NCBI GenBank assembly: GCA_903932425.1
Contig: CAIZGG010000271.1
Span: 1-51,778 of the forward strand
DNA length: 51,778 nucleotides
Origin: an uncultured beta proteobacterium
GTDB lineage: Bacteria > Pseudomonadota > Gammaproteobacteria > Burkholderiales > Burkholderiaceae_B
Direction: 5' to 3'
Numbering within the stretch: the first letter of the stretch is position 1; every line of letters begins with the position of its first letter. The translations under genes were made by a program, and so were the position numbers. The notes below the pieces were generated by a model. It ran no database searches, was not told the DNA's origin, and saw only the letters and a list, made by a program, of their open reading frames with translations. Positions 8,641 through 16,756 of the stretch are shown piece by piece.

Positions 8641-8704
8641 CTGGTGGCCTAAGCCTTGAGACTGACTGCTGACAAAACCTTACCCGAGGCAAAAACGCCA
8701 CCAG
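8641..8704 (-). promoter_or_regulatory. trp attenuator alternative pairings
   Basis: CTGGTGGC (8704-8697), which spans the tandem Trp codons of trpL, is perfectly complementary to GCCACCAG (8648-8641): the 1:2 hairpin. GGCTT (8655-8651), just before segment 2, can pair with AAGCC (8623-8619) at the base of the terminator, a weaker candidate for the 2:3 antiterminator. A ribosome stalled on the Trp codons would block the first pairing and favour read-through. Confidence 0.75.
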
Positions 8705-8751
8705 CGCCACGAGGCGCCAGTTGCGAGTTGAGTCGGGTTCAGTGATTTCAT
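8680..8751 (-). CDS. trpL: trp operon leader peptide
   Basis: A 23-codon frame starts at an ATG 17 bases after the gph stop and contains Trp-Arg-Trp-Trp (codons 15, 17 and 18; tgg at 8709-8707, 8703-8701 and 8700-8698). Three Trp in 23 residues, directly upstream of a hairpin-plus-T-run and trpE, is the classic ribosome-mediated attenuator design. Short tryptophan supply should stall the ribosome at these codons. The peptide has no other role that I can see. A purine-rich AAAG precedes the ATG, a weak ribosome-binding site. Confidence 0.85.
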   Translation of the reverse strand: MKSLNPTQLATGASWRWWRFCLG

Positions 8752-8767
8752 CTTTAAAAATTCTGTG

Positions 8768-9475
8768 TTAACGGGCTGCGACCCAGCGTGCGGCCGCTTC
8801 AATTGAGTCAACTATAGCATCGACATCAAGCGTTTGCACGCTTTGGCCTTCGTTATACCCGTAGGGGACGGCTAAAACGCTACAGCCCGCGGCGCGCGCC
8901 GACTGCGCGTCGTTGATTGAGTCGCCCACGGCAACGCTGCGTGCTGGGACACTTTTTAACAAGCTACAGGCATGCAGCATTGGGGCGGGATGCGGTTTGG
9001 CGTGTTCTAGGGTATCGCCACACACCACGGCCTGAAAGTAGGGCGCTAACCCAGTGCGGTCAAGCAGGGGCAGGGTAAATTCGGTTGCCTTATTGGTGAC
9101 AACCGCCAGACGCAAGCCCATGCCTTTCATTAACTCAAGCCCAGAAATCACGCCCTCAAACATGACCGCTTGCTCGCCATTGACTCGGTGCAGGTTACGA
9201 AAATACGACTCGCGCGCACGTTCAAAGAGTTCGGGCGAGATTGAGGCGGGGTCTGCATCAACGGTCAGCATGCGCATCACCAGATTTTTTGCCCCTTTAC
9301 CGATAAAGGTCGCAATCTGGGCCTGAGGCAGGCTCGATAGCCCAAGTTCTTGGCGCATCGTGTTGGCCGCGTTGGCCAGATCGGGGATGGTATCCATTAA
9401 GGTGCCATCCAAATCGAGCAACACAGCGTCAAAGGCTGAAGAGGTTCGGGTCGAGCTAGAGGTGGGTGAAGGCAT
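8768..9475 (-). CDS. gph: Phosphoglycolate phosphatase, HAD superfamily
   Basis: The enzyme dephosphorylates 2-phosphoglycolate, formed during repair of oxidised DNA ends. HAD motif I is LLDLDGTLMD with the nucleophile Asp near 21 and the acid Asp near 23. Motif II is VVTNK, and motif IV is VGDSINDAQSARAAGC. The cap domain between residues 30 and 100 fits the Gph type, and 235 residues is usual. The first ~14 residues are a polar Ser/Thr-rich extension. The gene follows rpe by 30 bases and precedes trpL by 17, the arrangement common in Burkholderiales. Substrate assignment rests on family and context. Confidence 0.9.
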   Translation of the reverse strand: MPSPTSSSTRTSSAFDAVLLDLDGTLMDTIPDLANAANTMRQELGLSSLPQAQIATFIGKGAKNLVMRMLTVDADPASISPELFERARESYFRNLHRVNGEQAVMFEGVISGLELMKGMGLRLAVVTNKATEFTLPLLDRTGLAPYFQAVVCGDTLEHAKPHPAPMLHACSLLKSVPARSVAVGDSINDAQSARAAGCSVLAVPYGYNEGQSVQTLDVDAIVDSIEAAARWVAAR

Positions 9476-9505
9476 GAGACAGGATCAAGGTGACGGTTAA
9501 AACGC

Positions 9506-10216
9506 TTAGTTTGTGCGGGTTTCAGCCAGAGCGAGCTGTTCGCGCATCTGCCGAATCACAGCAGAGTAATCGGGTTGGCCAAAAATCGCTGAGCCGGCCA
9601 CAAAGGTATCTGCCCCTGCGGCACGAATGGCACCAATATTGTCGATTTTGACGCCGCCGTCGACCTCAAGGGCGATCGGCTGACCCCCAGCCTGCACATG
9701 AGCATCAATCAGTGCACGCGCCTGGCGCAGCTTATCTAGCGTGCCCGGGATAAAACTCTGACCACCATAGCCAGGGTTGACCGACATTAATAAAACGATG
9801 TCGACCTTATCCATCACATGGGTCAGCCAATTCAGGGGCGTGGCAGGGTTAAAGACCAAACCCGCCTGACAGCCCTGATCGCGGATCAGCGCGAGGCTGC
9901 GGTCAACGTGTCGCGAGGCCTCGGGGTGAAAGGTGATGATATTGGCCCCGGCCTTGGCAAACGAGGGGATCAGACTATCGACCGGCTCAACCATCAGGTG
10001 GACATCAATCGGCACATTGACATGAGGCCGGATCGCTTCACACACCATCGGACCAATGGTCAGATTGGGAACGTAATGATTATCCATGACGTCAAAGTGG
10101 ATCCAGTCGGCGCCGGCTGCAACAACATTTTTGACTTCTTCGCCCAAACGAGCGAAGTCAGCAGATAAAATGCTAGGTGCAATACGTGCTTTTGGTAGTA
10201 CGGTCATTTCTGGCAT
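9506..10216 (-). CDS. rpe: Ribulose-phosphate 3-epimerase
   Basis: Rpe interconverts ribulose 5-phosphate and xylulose 5-phosphate in the pentose phosphate pathway. [37 protein letters not shown] and EVDGG are the metal- and phosphate-binding motifs of the TIM barrel, all present. The start may be ATG at 10216 or the ATG three codons later (MTVLPK); the second fits the family length slightly better. It leads the rpe-gph-trp run and is divergent from apaG, with about 60 bases between them for both promoters. Confidence 0.95.
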   Translation of the reverse strand: MPEMTVLPKARIAPSILSADFARLGEEVKNVVAAGADWIHFDVMDNHYVPNLTIGPMVCEAIRPHVNVPIDVHLMVEPVDSLIPSFAKAGANIITFHPEASRHVDRSLALIRDQGCQAGLVFNPATPLNWLTHVMDKVDIVLLMSVNPGYGGQSFIPGTLDKLRQARALIDAHVQAGGQPIALEVDGGVKIDNIGAIRAAGADTFVAGSAIFGQPDYSAVIRQMREQLALAETRTN

Positions 10217-10274
10217 GATGGTCGAACATCAAAATAGGGTAGTTCCATTATTGCAGTTTTCTTTGGATCTCATT

Positions 10275-10649
10275 GTGAAACCATTTGAGTTAACCGTGGC
10301 GGTCGAGCCGCGTTTTGTGCCTGATCAGTCAGATCCGGCAAAGCAACAGTTTGTTTTTGCGTACACGGTTCGTATTACGAACACTGGCGAGCGGCCCGCG
10401 CAAGTCATTAGCCGGCACTGGGTCATCAGCGATAGCGAACAAGTTGCCCAAGAGGTGCGTGGTTTGGGTGTGGTGGGTCAGCAACCACTGCTGGGCCCGG
10501 GCGAAACCTTCGAGTACACCAGTGGTTGCCCGCTTAAAACGCCGGTTGGTACGATGCGAGGCAGTTATCACTGCGTAGGCGAAAACGGTGTCCCCTTCGA
10601 GGTTGAGATACCTGAATTTGTACTGGCCATGCCGCGCACTCTTCATTAA
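10275..10649 (+). CDS. apaG: ApaG protein
   Basis: ApaG is a small beta-sandwich (fibronectin III-like) protein of uncertain role, linked in enterics with the diadenosine-tetraphosphate hydrolase gene. The family motifs NTGERPAQVISRHWVI, VRGLGVVGQQPLL and FEYTSGCPL are complete. I chose the GTG at 10275 because it gives the usual 124 residues beginning KPFELTVAVEPRF; an in-frame ATG at 10218 would add 19 residues with no family resemblance. It is followed after 58 bases by mltA. Confidence 0.93.
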   Translation: MKPFELTVAVEPRFVPDQSDPAKQQFVFAYTVRITNTGERPAQVISRHWVISDSEQVAQEVRGLGVVGQQPLLGPGETFEYTSGCPLKTPVGTMRGSYHCVGENGVPFEVEIPEFVLAMPRTLH

Positions 10650-10707
10650 GCGTCAGGCCGAGCCCGCGTCAAAACCTTTAAAAACACTAACAATTAGGTT
10701 ATTTGCG

Positions 10708-11991
10708 ATGCTACGTATTTTTTTTCGAGCGCTGCTGCTGGGTGTGTTAGCCGTGTTGGCTGCGTGTTCAAGCCCGCCGCCGATACCCGACTCGACTTCG
10801 GCGGCAGGTAGCGAAGCGTCGGTCGTTGTGCCTGGGGCTCCAGTGCCCGACAGCGCTGCGCGCGCCTTAAGCGCAAAGTTTGCGGCAGTGGGTTGGGGCG
10901 ACTTGCCTGGTTGGACGAATGACGATTTGCGCGGCGTTTGGACAACCTTTTTGCGTAATTGCTCTGGGTTGATGCGCCCGACTGCGATGAATTTAGCGGG
11001 CCCCACTCGAGCCACGCCGGGTGCCTGGCAAGCGGTTTGCGCGGCGGCCACTGATCCGGCACGCGCGCCTACAGCCAGCAACCCAGAGGCGGTGCGCAAG
11101 TTTTTGCAAACCTGGTTGACGCCTTGGCGACTCGATGGTGCAGATGGCAAGCCCGCCAGCAGCATTGTGACGGGCTACTACGAGCCCTTAGTGATCGGGT
11201 CGCGTAAGCAAGGTGGGGTCTATCAATGGCCGCTTTATACCGTACCCGCAGATTTGCTGACGATCGATCTGGGTAAGGTGTATCCAGAACTGGCCGGTAA
11301 GCGTGTGCGCGGCAAGCTAGAGGGCAATCGGGTGGTGCCGTACGATAGCCGTGCAGCTCTCGAGGCGTCCGCGCGCAAGCCGCCCGTGGTGGTGTGGGTC
11401 AACGACCCCGTCGATAATTTCTTTTTGCAAGTACAGGGCTCTGGTCGTGTTCAGTTAAGTGACGGGCCGGGTGCGGGTCAGACAATACGCGTCGCCTATG
11501 CTGACCATAATGGGCACCCTTATGTGTCGATCGGTAAATGGCTTGCAGATAAAGGCGAGATGCAACTGTCGCAAACTTCGATGCAAAGCATTCGCGAATG
11601 GGCCAAGCGAAACCCTAAGCGTGTGCCTGAGATGCTCAATGCCAACCCTGCCTTGGTATTTTTTAAAGAAGAGCCCATTACTGACCCAGAGATCGGCCCC
11701 AAAGGGGCTTACGGTGTGCCCTTGATGGCGCAGCGCTCAATCGCGGTGGATACGACTTTTGTGCCGCTCGGTACGCCCGTCTTTCTGGCAACGACACAGC
11801 CTGCCTCGACGCAGGCTATGAATCGCTTGGTTTTTGCACAAGACACGGGTACCGCAATTAAAGGGGCGGCGCGCGCCGACTTTTATTGGGGGTTTGGTGA
11901 CGCCGCTGGGGCTCAGGCTGGTCGCATGAAACAGGCGGGGCAAATGTGGGTGCTGTGGCCTAAGCAGGCTGGCGCACCGAGTGCGCGATGA
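10708..11991 (+). CDS. mltA: Membrane-bound lytic murein transglycosylase A
   Basis: MltA cleaves the MurNAc-GlcNAc bond of peptidoglycan with formation of an anhydro ring. A lipoprotein signal (LLLGVLAVLAAC, lipidated Cys20) directs it to the outer membrane. The double-psi barrel motifs GYYEPLVIGS, WVNDPVDNFFLQVQGSG and FAQDTGTAIKGAARADFYWG are present; the Asp in AQDTG is in the position of the catalytic acid. It is 427 residues from the ATG at 10708, which is chosen because the signal peptide starts there. Its stop is seven bases before the start of the next gene. Confidence 0.93.
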   Translation: MLRIFFRALLLGVLAVLAACSSPPPIPDSTSAAGSEASVVVPGAPVPDSAARALSAKFAAVGWGDLPGWTNDDLRGVWTTFLRNCSGLMRPTAMNLAGPTRATPGAWQAVCAAATDPARAPTASNPEAVRKFLQTWLTPWRLDGADGKPASSIVTGYYEPLVIGSRKQGGVYQWPLYTVPADLLTIDLGKVYPELAGKRVRGKLEGNRVVPYDSRAALEASARKPPVVVWVNDPVDNFFLQVQGSGRVQLSDGPGAGQTIRVAYADHNGHPYVSIGKWLADKGEMQLSQTSMQSIREWAKRNPKRVPEMLNANPALVFFKEEPITDPEIGPKGAYGVPLMAQRSIAVDTTFVPLGTPVFLATTQPASTQAMNRLVFAQDTGTAIKGAARADFYWGFGDAAGAQAGRMKQAGQMWVLWPKQAGAPSAR

Positions 11992-11998
11992 ATTGCCG

Positions 11999-13213
11999 AT
12001 GAATACCCCAATTGTTGTGTGTGGCACGGGGATCGTGGGGCTGGCTACGGCACTGGCGTTGGCGCGGCGCGGCCAGCAGGTCACCTTGCTGGGCCCTCGC
12101 CAAACGTTTGCGCCCACGACATCTGAGGCTTTTCACCCACGCGTGTATGCGATTTCCCCGGCAAGCCAACGCTTTTTGGCATCGCTTGGGGTCTGGAATA
12201 TGCTCGACGCGCAGCGTCTAACCGCAGTGCAAGCGATGGAAATTCACGGCGACGGTGCGGGATTGGTCAATTTAGAGGCCTGGCAGGCAGCGATCCCAGA
12301 GTTGGCCTGGATTGTTGAGTCGGGCGAGATCGAGCGCGTGCTAACTCAGGCGGTACAGATTTTTGGCTTGAACTGGGTGACTGAAAAATTTGCGATTTAT
12401 AGCAAAGCGGGTGATACCGACCGCTCTGCGCCCAATGCTTCGCTCCAACACTTGCCCTGCCTTACGACCGACCAAGGCACCGTTTTACAGGCCGAACTGT
12501 TCATCGCGGCCGATGGAGCTCAGTCGCCTTTACGCATCGCCGCTGGCTTGCCCGTCGAGGTCAAACCCTACGATGTGACGGCAATCGTGGCACATTTGAA
12601 CTGCACACGTCCGCACCAGGGTACGGCCTGTCAATGGTTTAACGAGCAAGGCGTGCTCGCTTTACTACCGATGCCCGATACCCAGGCAGGTTCACAAGTA
12701 TCTTTAGTTTGGTCGCTCAAAGAGGCGCTCGCCCAAGAGTTGCTCGCGCTACCTGCGTCAGAGCAAGCCACCCAAGTGAGTGTACGCCTCGCCACGCTCA
12801 CTGCGGGGCGCTTGGGTGCGCTAACGCTTCGTGGTCCGCTTCACGCTTTTCCCTTATCGTTAAATCAGTCGCCTATGGTTGGCGAGCGCATCGCTCTGGC
12901 CGGAGACGCGGCCCATCGCGTGCATCCACTTGCCGGGCAGGGATTAAACTTGGGACTGGGCGACGTCGAGGCCTTGGTCAGCGTGCTTGCCCAGCGCGAA
13001 GCGTTTCGCAGTGCCGGTGATGCGATGGTATTAAGGCGTTATCGCCGCGCGCGGGCTGAGCCCGTGTTGGCGATGCGGGTTGTAACAGATGGGTTGCATC
13101 GTCTATTTGAGGCGCAAAGCGCTCCGGTGGGATGGTTGCGTAATATTGGTATGTCGGCAGTTCAACGGTTGCCGATGCTGAAGCGGTATTTAATCGCGCA
13201 GGCCTCTCGCTAG
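11999..13213 (+). CDS. FAD-dependent hydroxylase, UbiH/UbiF/COQ6 family
   Basis: The protein is a single-component aromatic-ring monooxygenase of the ubiquinone biosynthesis type. The N-terminal Rossmann motif VCGTGIVGLATALALARRG, the family signature RVYAISPASQRFL, and the second FAD motif LAGDAAHRVHPLAGQGLNLG are present. Which ring position it hydroxylates cannot be told from the sequence. The start is ATG at 11999; a GTG at 11981 in the same frame overlaps mltA and would add six residues. A dsbC gene follows after 39 bases. Confidence 0.88.
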   Translation: MNTPIVVCGTGIVGLATALALARRGQQVTLLGPRQTFAPTTSEAFHPRVYAISPASQRFLASLGVWNMLDAQRLTAVQAMEIHGDGAGLVNLEAWQAAIPELAWIVESGEIERVLTQAVQIFGLNWVTEKFAIYSKAGDTDRSAPNASLQHLPCLTTDQGTVLQAELFIAADGAQSPLRIAAGLPVEVKPYDVTAIVAHLNCTRPHQGTACQWFNEQGVLALLPMPDTQAGSQVSLVWSLKEALAQELLALPASEQATQVSVRLATLTAGRLGALTLRGPLHAFPLSLNQSPMVGERIALAGDAAHRVHPLAGQGLNLGLGDVEALVSVLAQREAFRSAGDAMVLRRYRRARAEPVLAMRVVTDGLHRLFEAQSAPVGWLRNIGMSAVQRLPMLKRYLIAQASR

Positions 13214-13252
13214 ATATCGTGTCGCAGAAACTATCGATTAGGAGCAGTACGC

Positions 13253-13996
13253 TTGAAAAAATTATTGAACGTTAAATGGCTTGCCGCCTTGTGCCTGTTG
13301 AGCAGTTTTTCTGTGACCTGGGCACAAAAAGCCCCTGTCGTTGAGGCAAACCTCGAGGCTAAAGCGCTGGCAGTGCAAAAACTTTTTGCAGAGCGTTTCG
13401 GTAACCCACCGATCAATGGCGTGCGCCTGACCCCATATGGCCTGTACGAAGTGCAGTTGGGTATGGATTTGGTTTACACCGATGAAAAAGTGAATTTCGT
13501 TTTAGATGGCACACTTATTGACGCTAAGACTCGTCGAGACATTACCCGCGAGCGTCAAGACTCTTTGGCACAACTGCCCTTTGATCAATTACCGTTTGAG
13601 TTGTCGTTCAAGCAGGTGCGCGGAGATGGTTCGCGCAAAATGGCAATCTTTGAAGATCCAAATTGCGGCTACTGTAAACAGTTACGAAAATCGATCGAAA
13701 GCCTCGATAATGTCACCATTTTTACTTTTCCGTACCCAATCTTGTCACCAGACTCAACGCAAAAAGTTCGTAATGTGTGGTGCGCAACGGATCGCTCTGC
13801 GGTGTGGGATGCCTGGATGATTCAGAATAAAGTGCCCGCCACGCTGGATTGCGAAGTGCCGATTGATCAGATGGTGGCGCTCGGCCAAAAGCTGATGGTA
13901 CGGGGCACACCCGGGTTATTTTTTGCCGACGGCTCAAGGGTGGGTGGAGCCATTCCCAAAGAAGAGATTGAAAAACGATTACAACAGGCGATGTGA
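13253..13996 (+). CDS. dsbC: Thiol:disulfide interchange protein DsbC
   Basis: DsbC is a periplasmic disulfide isomerase. Residues 1-24 are a signal peptide ending in VTWA. The N-terminal dimerisation domain (about 30-110) is followed by a thioredoxin domain with the active site CGYC at 138-141 and the cis-proline loop RGTPGLFF. A second Cys pair (NVWCATD and LDCEVP) matches the structural disulfide of DsbC. The start is TTG at 13253, set by a good AGGAG at 13240-13244. The downstream gene has its own AGGAG 45 bases after the stop. Confidence 0.93.
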   Translation: MKKLLNVKWLAALCLLSSFSVTWAQKAPVVEANLEAKALAVQKLFAERFGNPPINGVRLTPYGLYEVQLGMDLVYTDEKVNFVLDGTLIDAKTRRDITRERQDSLAQLPFDQLPFELSFKQVRGDGSRKMAIFEDPNCGYCKQLRKSIESLDNVTIFTFPYPILSPDSTQKVRNVWCATDRSAVWDAWMIQNKVPATLDCEVPIDQMVALGQKLMVRGTPGLFFADGSRVGGAIPKEEIEKRLQQAM

Positions 13997-14048
13997 AAAC
14001 GCGCCGGTGACGCAGTTATTTTGTATCAACAAAAATTAGGAGCATTTG

Positions 14049-14996
14049 ATGCGTATTGCCGTACTAGATGATTATTTGAAAGTTGCCCCCAACATGGCGA
14101 AGTGGGATAGCCTGAACGCGGATGTCAGTTTTTTTTCTGAATATATACAGCCTGCCGATATGGCCAAGACCCTCGAGGCGTTCGATGTGATTGTGGCCAT
14201 GCGCGAACGCTCTGCGTTTCCGGCAACGTTGATTAAAGCCTTGCCTAACTTACGCTTGCTGGTCACTACCGGCATGCGCAATAGCTCGGTAGACATGGTT
14301 GCTTGTCGCGAGCAAGGTATCGATGTTTGCGGCGCCCCAGGCGATCCAAAAAGTACGGGTGCCACGGCTGAACTCGCCTGGTCATTGTTGCTTGCACTGT
14401 TTAAGCAGATCCCTAAAGAAGCGGCCAATATGCAGCAAGGCTTGTGGCAAACCAGCATGCCTCCTACGCTTGAAGCCAAGCGTCTGGGTTTGGTTGGCGC
14501 GGGTCATTTAGGCCAGTGCGTTGGTCGCGTCGGTTTGGCGTTTGGGATGGAGGTTGTGGCCTGGAGCCCAAACCTGACCGAAGAGCGCGCAGCCAAAGCC
14601 GGCGTGAAGCTCGTGTCTAAACAAGAACTCTTTGCAACCTCAGATGCGATCAGCGTGCACATGGTGTTAAGCGATCGCTCGCGCGGCATTGTCGATGCGG
14701 CAAGTTTGCAAATGATGAAATCGACCGCCTACTTGATCAACACGTCACGCGCCGGTTTGATCGATCAGCCAGCCTTACAAAAATTATTGATCGACGGAAA
14801 AATCGCTGGTGCTGGGCTTGATGTCTATGACGCTGAACCTCTGGCCGCAACCGACGTCTGGCGCAAAACACCGCGTACGTTGCTGACTCCACACCTTGGT
14901 TATGTCACACCCGAAAACTTTGCAGTTTTTTACGCCAACGTTGTCGCTGATATTCAGGCCTGGGCTTCGGGAAGTCCGATTCGAGTGCTGAACTAA
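14049..14996 (+). CDS. D-2-hydroxyacid dehydrogenase family protein
   Basis: The enzyme reduces a 2-oxoacid, or oxidises a D-2-hydroxyacid, with NAD(H). It has the two-domain formate/glycerate dehydrogenase fold. The NAD-binding loop is GLVGAGHLGQCVG. The catalytic arginine is in NTSRAGLIDQPAL, the glutamate in the stretch ending YDAEPLA, and the histidine in LLTPHLGYVTPENF. The ATG at 14049 is six bases after AGGAG at 14038-14042. The substrate is unknown. Its stop overlaps the start of the permease gene (TAATG), so the two form a coupled pair; export of an organic acid by the partner is only a guess. Confidence 0.88.
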   Translation: MRIAVLDDYLKVAPNMAKWDSLNADVSFFSEYIQPADMAKTLEAFDVIVAMRERSAFPATLIKALPNLRLLVTTGMRNSSVDMVACREQGIDVCGAPGDPKSTGATAELAWSLLLALFKQIPKEAANMQQGLWQTSMPPTLEAKRLGLVGAGHLGQCVGRVGLAFGMEVVAWSPNLTEERAAKAGVKLVSKQELFATSDAISVHMVLSDRSRGIVDAASLQMMKSTAYLINTSRAGLIDQPALQKLLIDGKIAGAGLDVYDAEPLAATDVWRKTPRTLLTPHLGYVTPENFAVFYANVVADIQAWASGSPIRVLN

Positions 14997-16063
14997 TGCA
15001 ACCAGTCTTGCCTGTTCATGTCGTCGCGCGACTGCTACTTATTTTATTGTTAGCCGCCGGAGTTTATTTTTTTAGCGGCTTTGTCGTGCCAGTACTGGCA
15101 GCCCTGATCATCGGGTTTGCCAGTTGGCCGCTTTATTCAAAATGGGTTCAGGTGTGCCGCGGCCAGACAACCTTAGCGGCAAGTGTGGCCCTGGTTTTTA
15201 TTTTGGTCGGGCTTGTCGTGCCCCTGTCGATTGCTTTGTACTACTCGGTCAACGAAGCCAGCCATCTACTGGCTTGGCTGTTGGCGGCCAATCGACAGGG
15301 CGTTGGAGCCCCTGCCTGGATTGTTGCCTTGCCCTACGTGGGTGAAAGATTGGGTCATTACTGGGCTGAATTCTTGGGGCAACCTCATGCGCTGGGTGGC
15401 TTGGTTGAGATGATCAGCGGGCAACACATTGGCAATATTTATAGAGTCATTTTGTCGGCAACCGGCAACGCGTTTCACATTATGTTGACGCTCTTGTTTA
15501 TGCTGATCACTTTGTTGTTTGTGTATAAAGATGGCCATCGCATGGTCGGCCAGCTTGATGTATTGGGCGAGCGCGTCTTGCCGTTGAGATGGCAGCGTTT
15601 TTCTCGAGTCATCCCAGCAACCATTAGCGCGACGGTGACCGGCATGGGGCTAATCGCCATTGGCGAGGGTGTAGTGTTAGGCGTTGCGTATTGGATCGCC
15701 GGTGTGCCTTCACCAGTATTACTTGGTGTCATTACCGCTTTTATGGCGATGATTCCAGGCGGAGCTCCGCTGTCGTTTACTTTGATCTCGTTATATCTGG
15801 TGGGCTCGGGAGCTCCAATCGCCGGAGCAGGTTTGTTTGCCTGGGGCACCGTTGAATTGTTTATCGTCGACAAAACCTTACGCCCTCGTTTGGTTGGCGG
15901 TCCGGTCAAGTTGCCCTTCTTGCCAACGTTCTTTGGCCTGGTGGGAGGCGTAAAAACCATGGGGATCGTCGGGCTGTTCATCGGCCCGGTGCTGATGGGC
16001 CTGATGGTGGCGCTATGGCGTGAGTGGGTGTTTGACGTTAAGGCTGCGCAATCTGAGCGCTGA
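14996..16063 (+). CDS. AI-2E family membrane transporter (PerM-like)
   Basis: This is an integral membrane protein of about eight helices. The N-terminal pair (residues 10-50) and the C-terminal repeats with GEGVVLGVAYWIAGVPSPVLLG, FMAMIPGGAPLSF and the final GLFIGPVLMGLM are characteristic of UPF0118/AI-2E. Members differ widely in substrate, from autoinducer 2 to sodium/proton exchange, so none is claimed here. The last 51 bases overlap tail-to-tail with the regulator gene on the minus strand. Confidence 0.88.
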   Translation: MQPVLPVHVVARLLLILLLAAGVYFFSGFVVPVLAALIIGFASWPLYSKWVQVCRGQTTLAASVALVFILVGLVVPLSIALYYSVNEASHLLAWLLAANRQGVGAPAWIVALPYVGERLGHYWAEFLGQPHALGGLVEMISGQHIGNIYRVILSATGNAFHIMLTLLFMLITLLFVYKDGHRMVGQLDVLGERVLPLRWQRFSRVIPATISATVTGMGLIAIGEGVVLGVAYWIAGVPSPVLLGVITAFMAMIPGGAPLSFTLISLYLVGSGAPIAGAGLFAWGTVELFIVDKTLRPRLVGGPVKLPFLPTFFGLVGGVKTMGIVGLFIGPVLMGLMVALWREWVFDVKAAQSER

Positions 16064-16675
16064 AATATCGATGTCGCTTAACAGGTCGATCAACGCCGAG
16101 ACCGAACCTACTTGCATTTTTGCGAGTACGCGCGAGCGATGAAGCTTGATGGTGGCTGCAGCCGAACCATCGGCTGTGGCGATTTGTTTGTTTGTTTTTC
16201 CGACAATAATGGCGTCGAACACTTCGCGCTCGCGAGGGGTTAGTGTTGCATAGCGCTTCTCGACGGCAAGCGTTTTTATGAACAGGGCATGATTGGCTCG
16301 ATCTTTTTCAAGCGCTTGATCGACGGCGGTTAAGAGCTCTTGCATTGAAAAAGGTTTTAGCAAAAAATCGCTTGCACCTTGTTTCATCGCTTGCACGATT
16401 TGCGCTGGCAGGCTCTCACCGCTGATAAAAATGGTGGGTGTGGTCCAGCCGTGTTTGGCTAAATCGAGCTGCAAGTCTGCCCCGTTTTGGTTCGGCATAC
16501 GCATATCAAGCAGCAACACGGCGGGCGAGACTTGCGTGGCGTGTTTCAGAAATTCATCAGCACTTGCGTACGCGTTTACTGAAAAACCCTGGCGCTCTAG
16601 CATCCCTGTCAACGCACTTCTAACTGACGCGTCATCGTCGACAAGAAAAATATGACCAGCGGTTTTGACTTGCAT
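16013..16675 (-). CDS. FixJ/NarL-type response regulator
   Basis: The receiver domain (residues 8-122) has the acidic pocket VDDD, the phosphoacceptor Asp57 in LLLDMRMP, the conserved Ser of FISGES and the Lys in LLKPF. A LuxR-type helix-turn-helix follows (LTPREREVFDAIIVGKTNKQIA), so phosphorylation should switch DNA binding. The arrangement with a short linker is that of FixJ, TodT or TtrR. No kinase gene is adjacent; the HELNQPL-type kinase at 25-26.6 kb belongs to the class that usually partners such regulators. The C-terminal tail lies over the end of the permease gene. Confidence 0.92.
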   Translation of the reverse strand: MQVKTAGHIFLVDDDASVRSALTGMLERQGFSVNAYASADEFLKHATQVSPAVLLLDMRMPNQNGADLQLDLAKHGWTTPTIFISGESLPAQIVQAMKQGASDFLLKPFSMQELLTAVDQALEKDRANHALFIKTLAVEKRYATLTPREREVFDAIIVGKTNKQIATADGSAAATIKLHRSRVLAKMQVGSVSALIDLLSDIDISALRLRSLNVKHPLTP

Positions 16676-16718
16676 GTGGTGACACCTAAGTTATTCACGT
16701 AGGGTACAAAAAACTAGC

Positions 16719-16756
16719 GCCTTATGAAATACGCTAATTAGCATATTTCATAAGGC
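16719..16756. repeat. 38-base nearly perfect palindrome
   Basis: GCCTTATGAAATA (16719-16731) faces TATTTCATAAGGC (16744-16756), and the ten bases GCTAATTAGC in the centre are themselves a palindrome; only one pair (16732/16743) mismatches. It covers the last codons and stop of the PhoD gene and ends 44 bases before the regulator gene. On the minus strand TTTTTT follows five bases after the stem. It may be the phosphatase gene's terminator or an operator for the regulator gene. Confidence 0.8.

Noticed and set aside
10653-11165. 170-codon minus-strand frame
   Set aside because: It is antisense to the start of mltA, where the lipoprotein signal and barrel motifs are clear.
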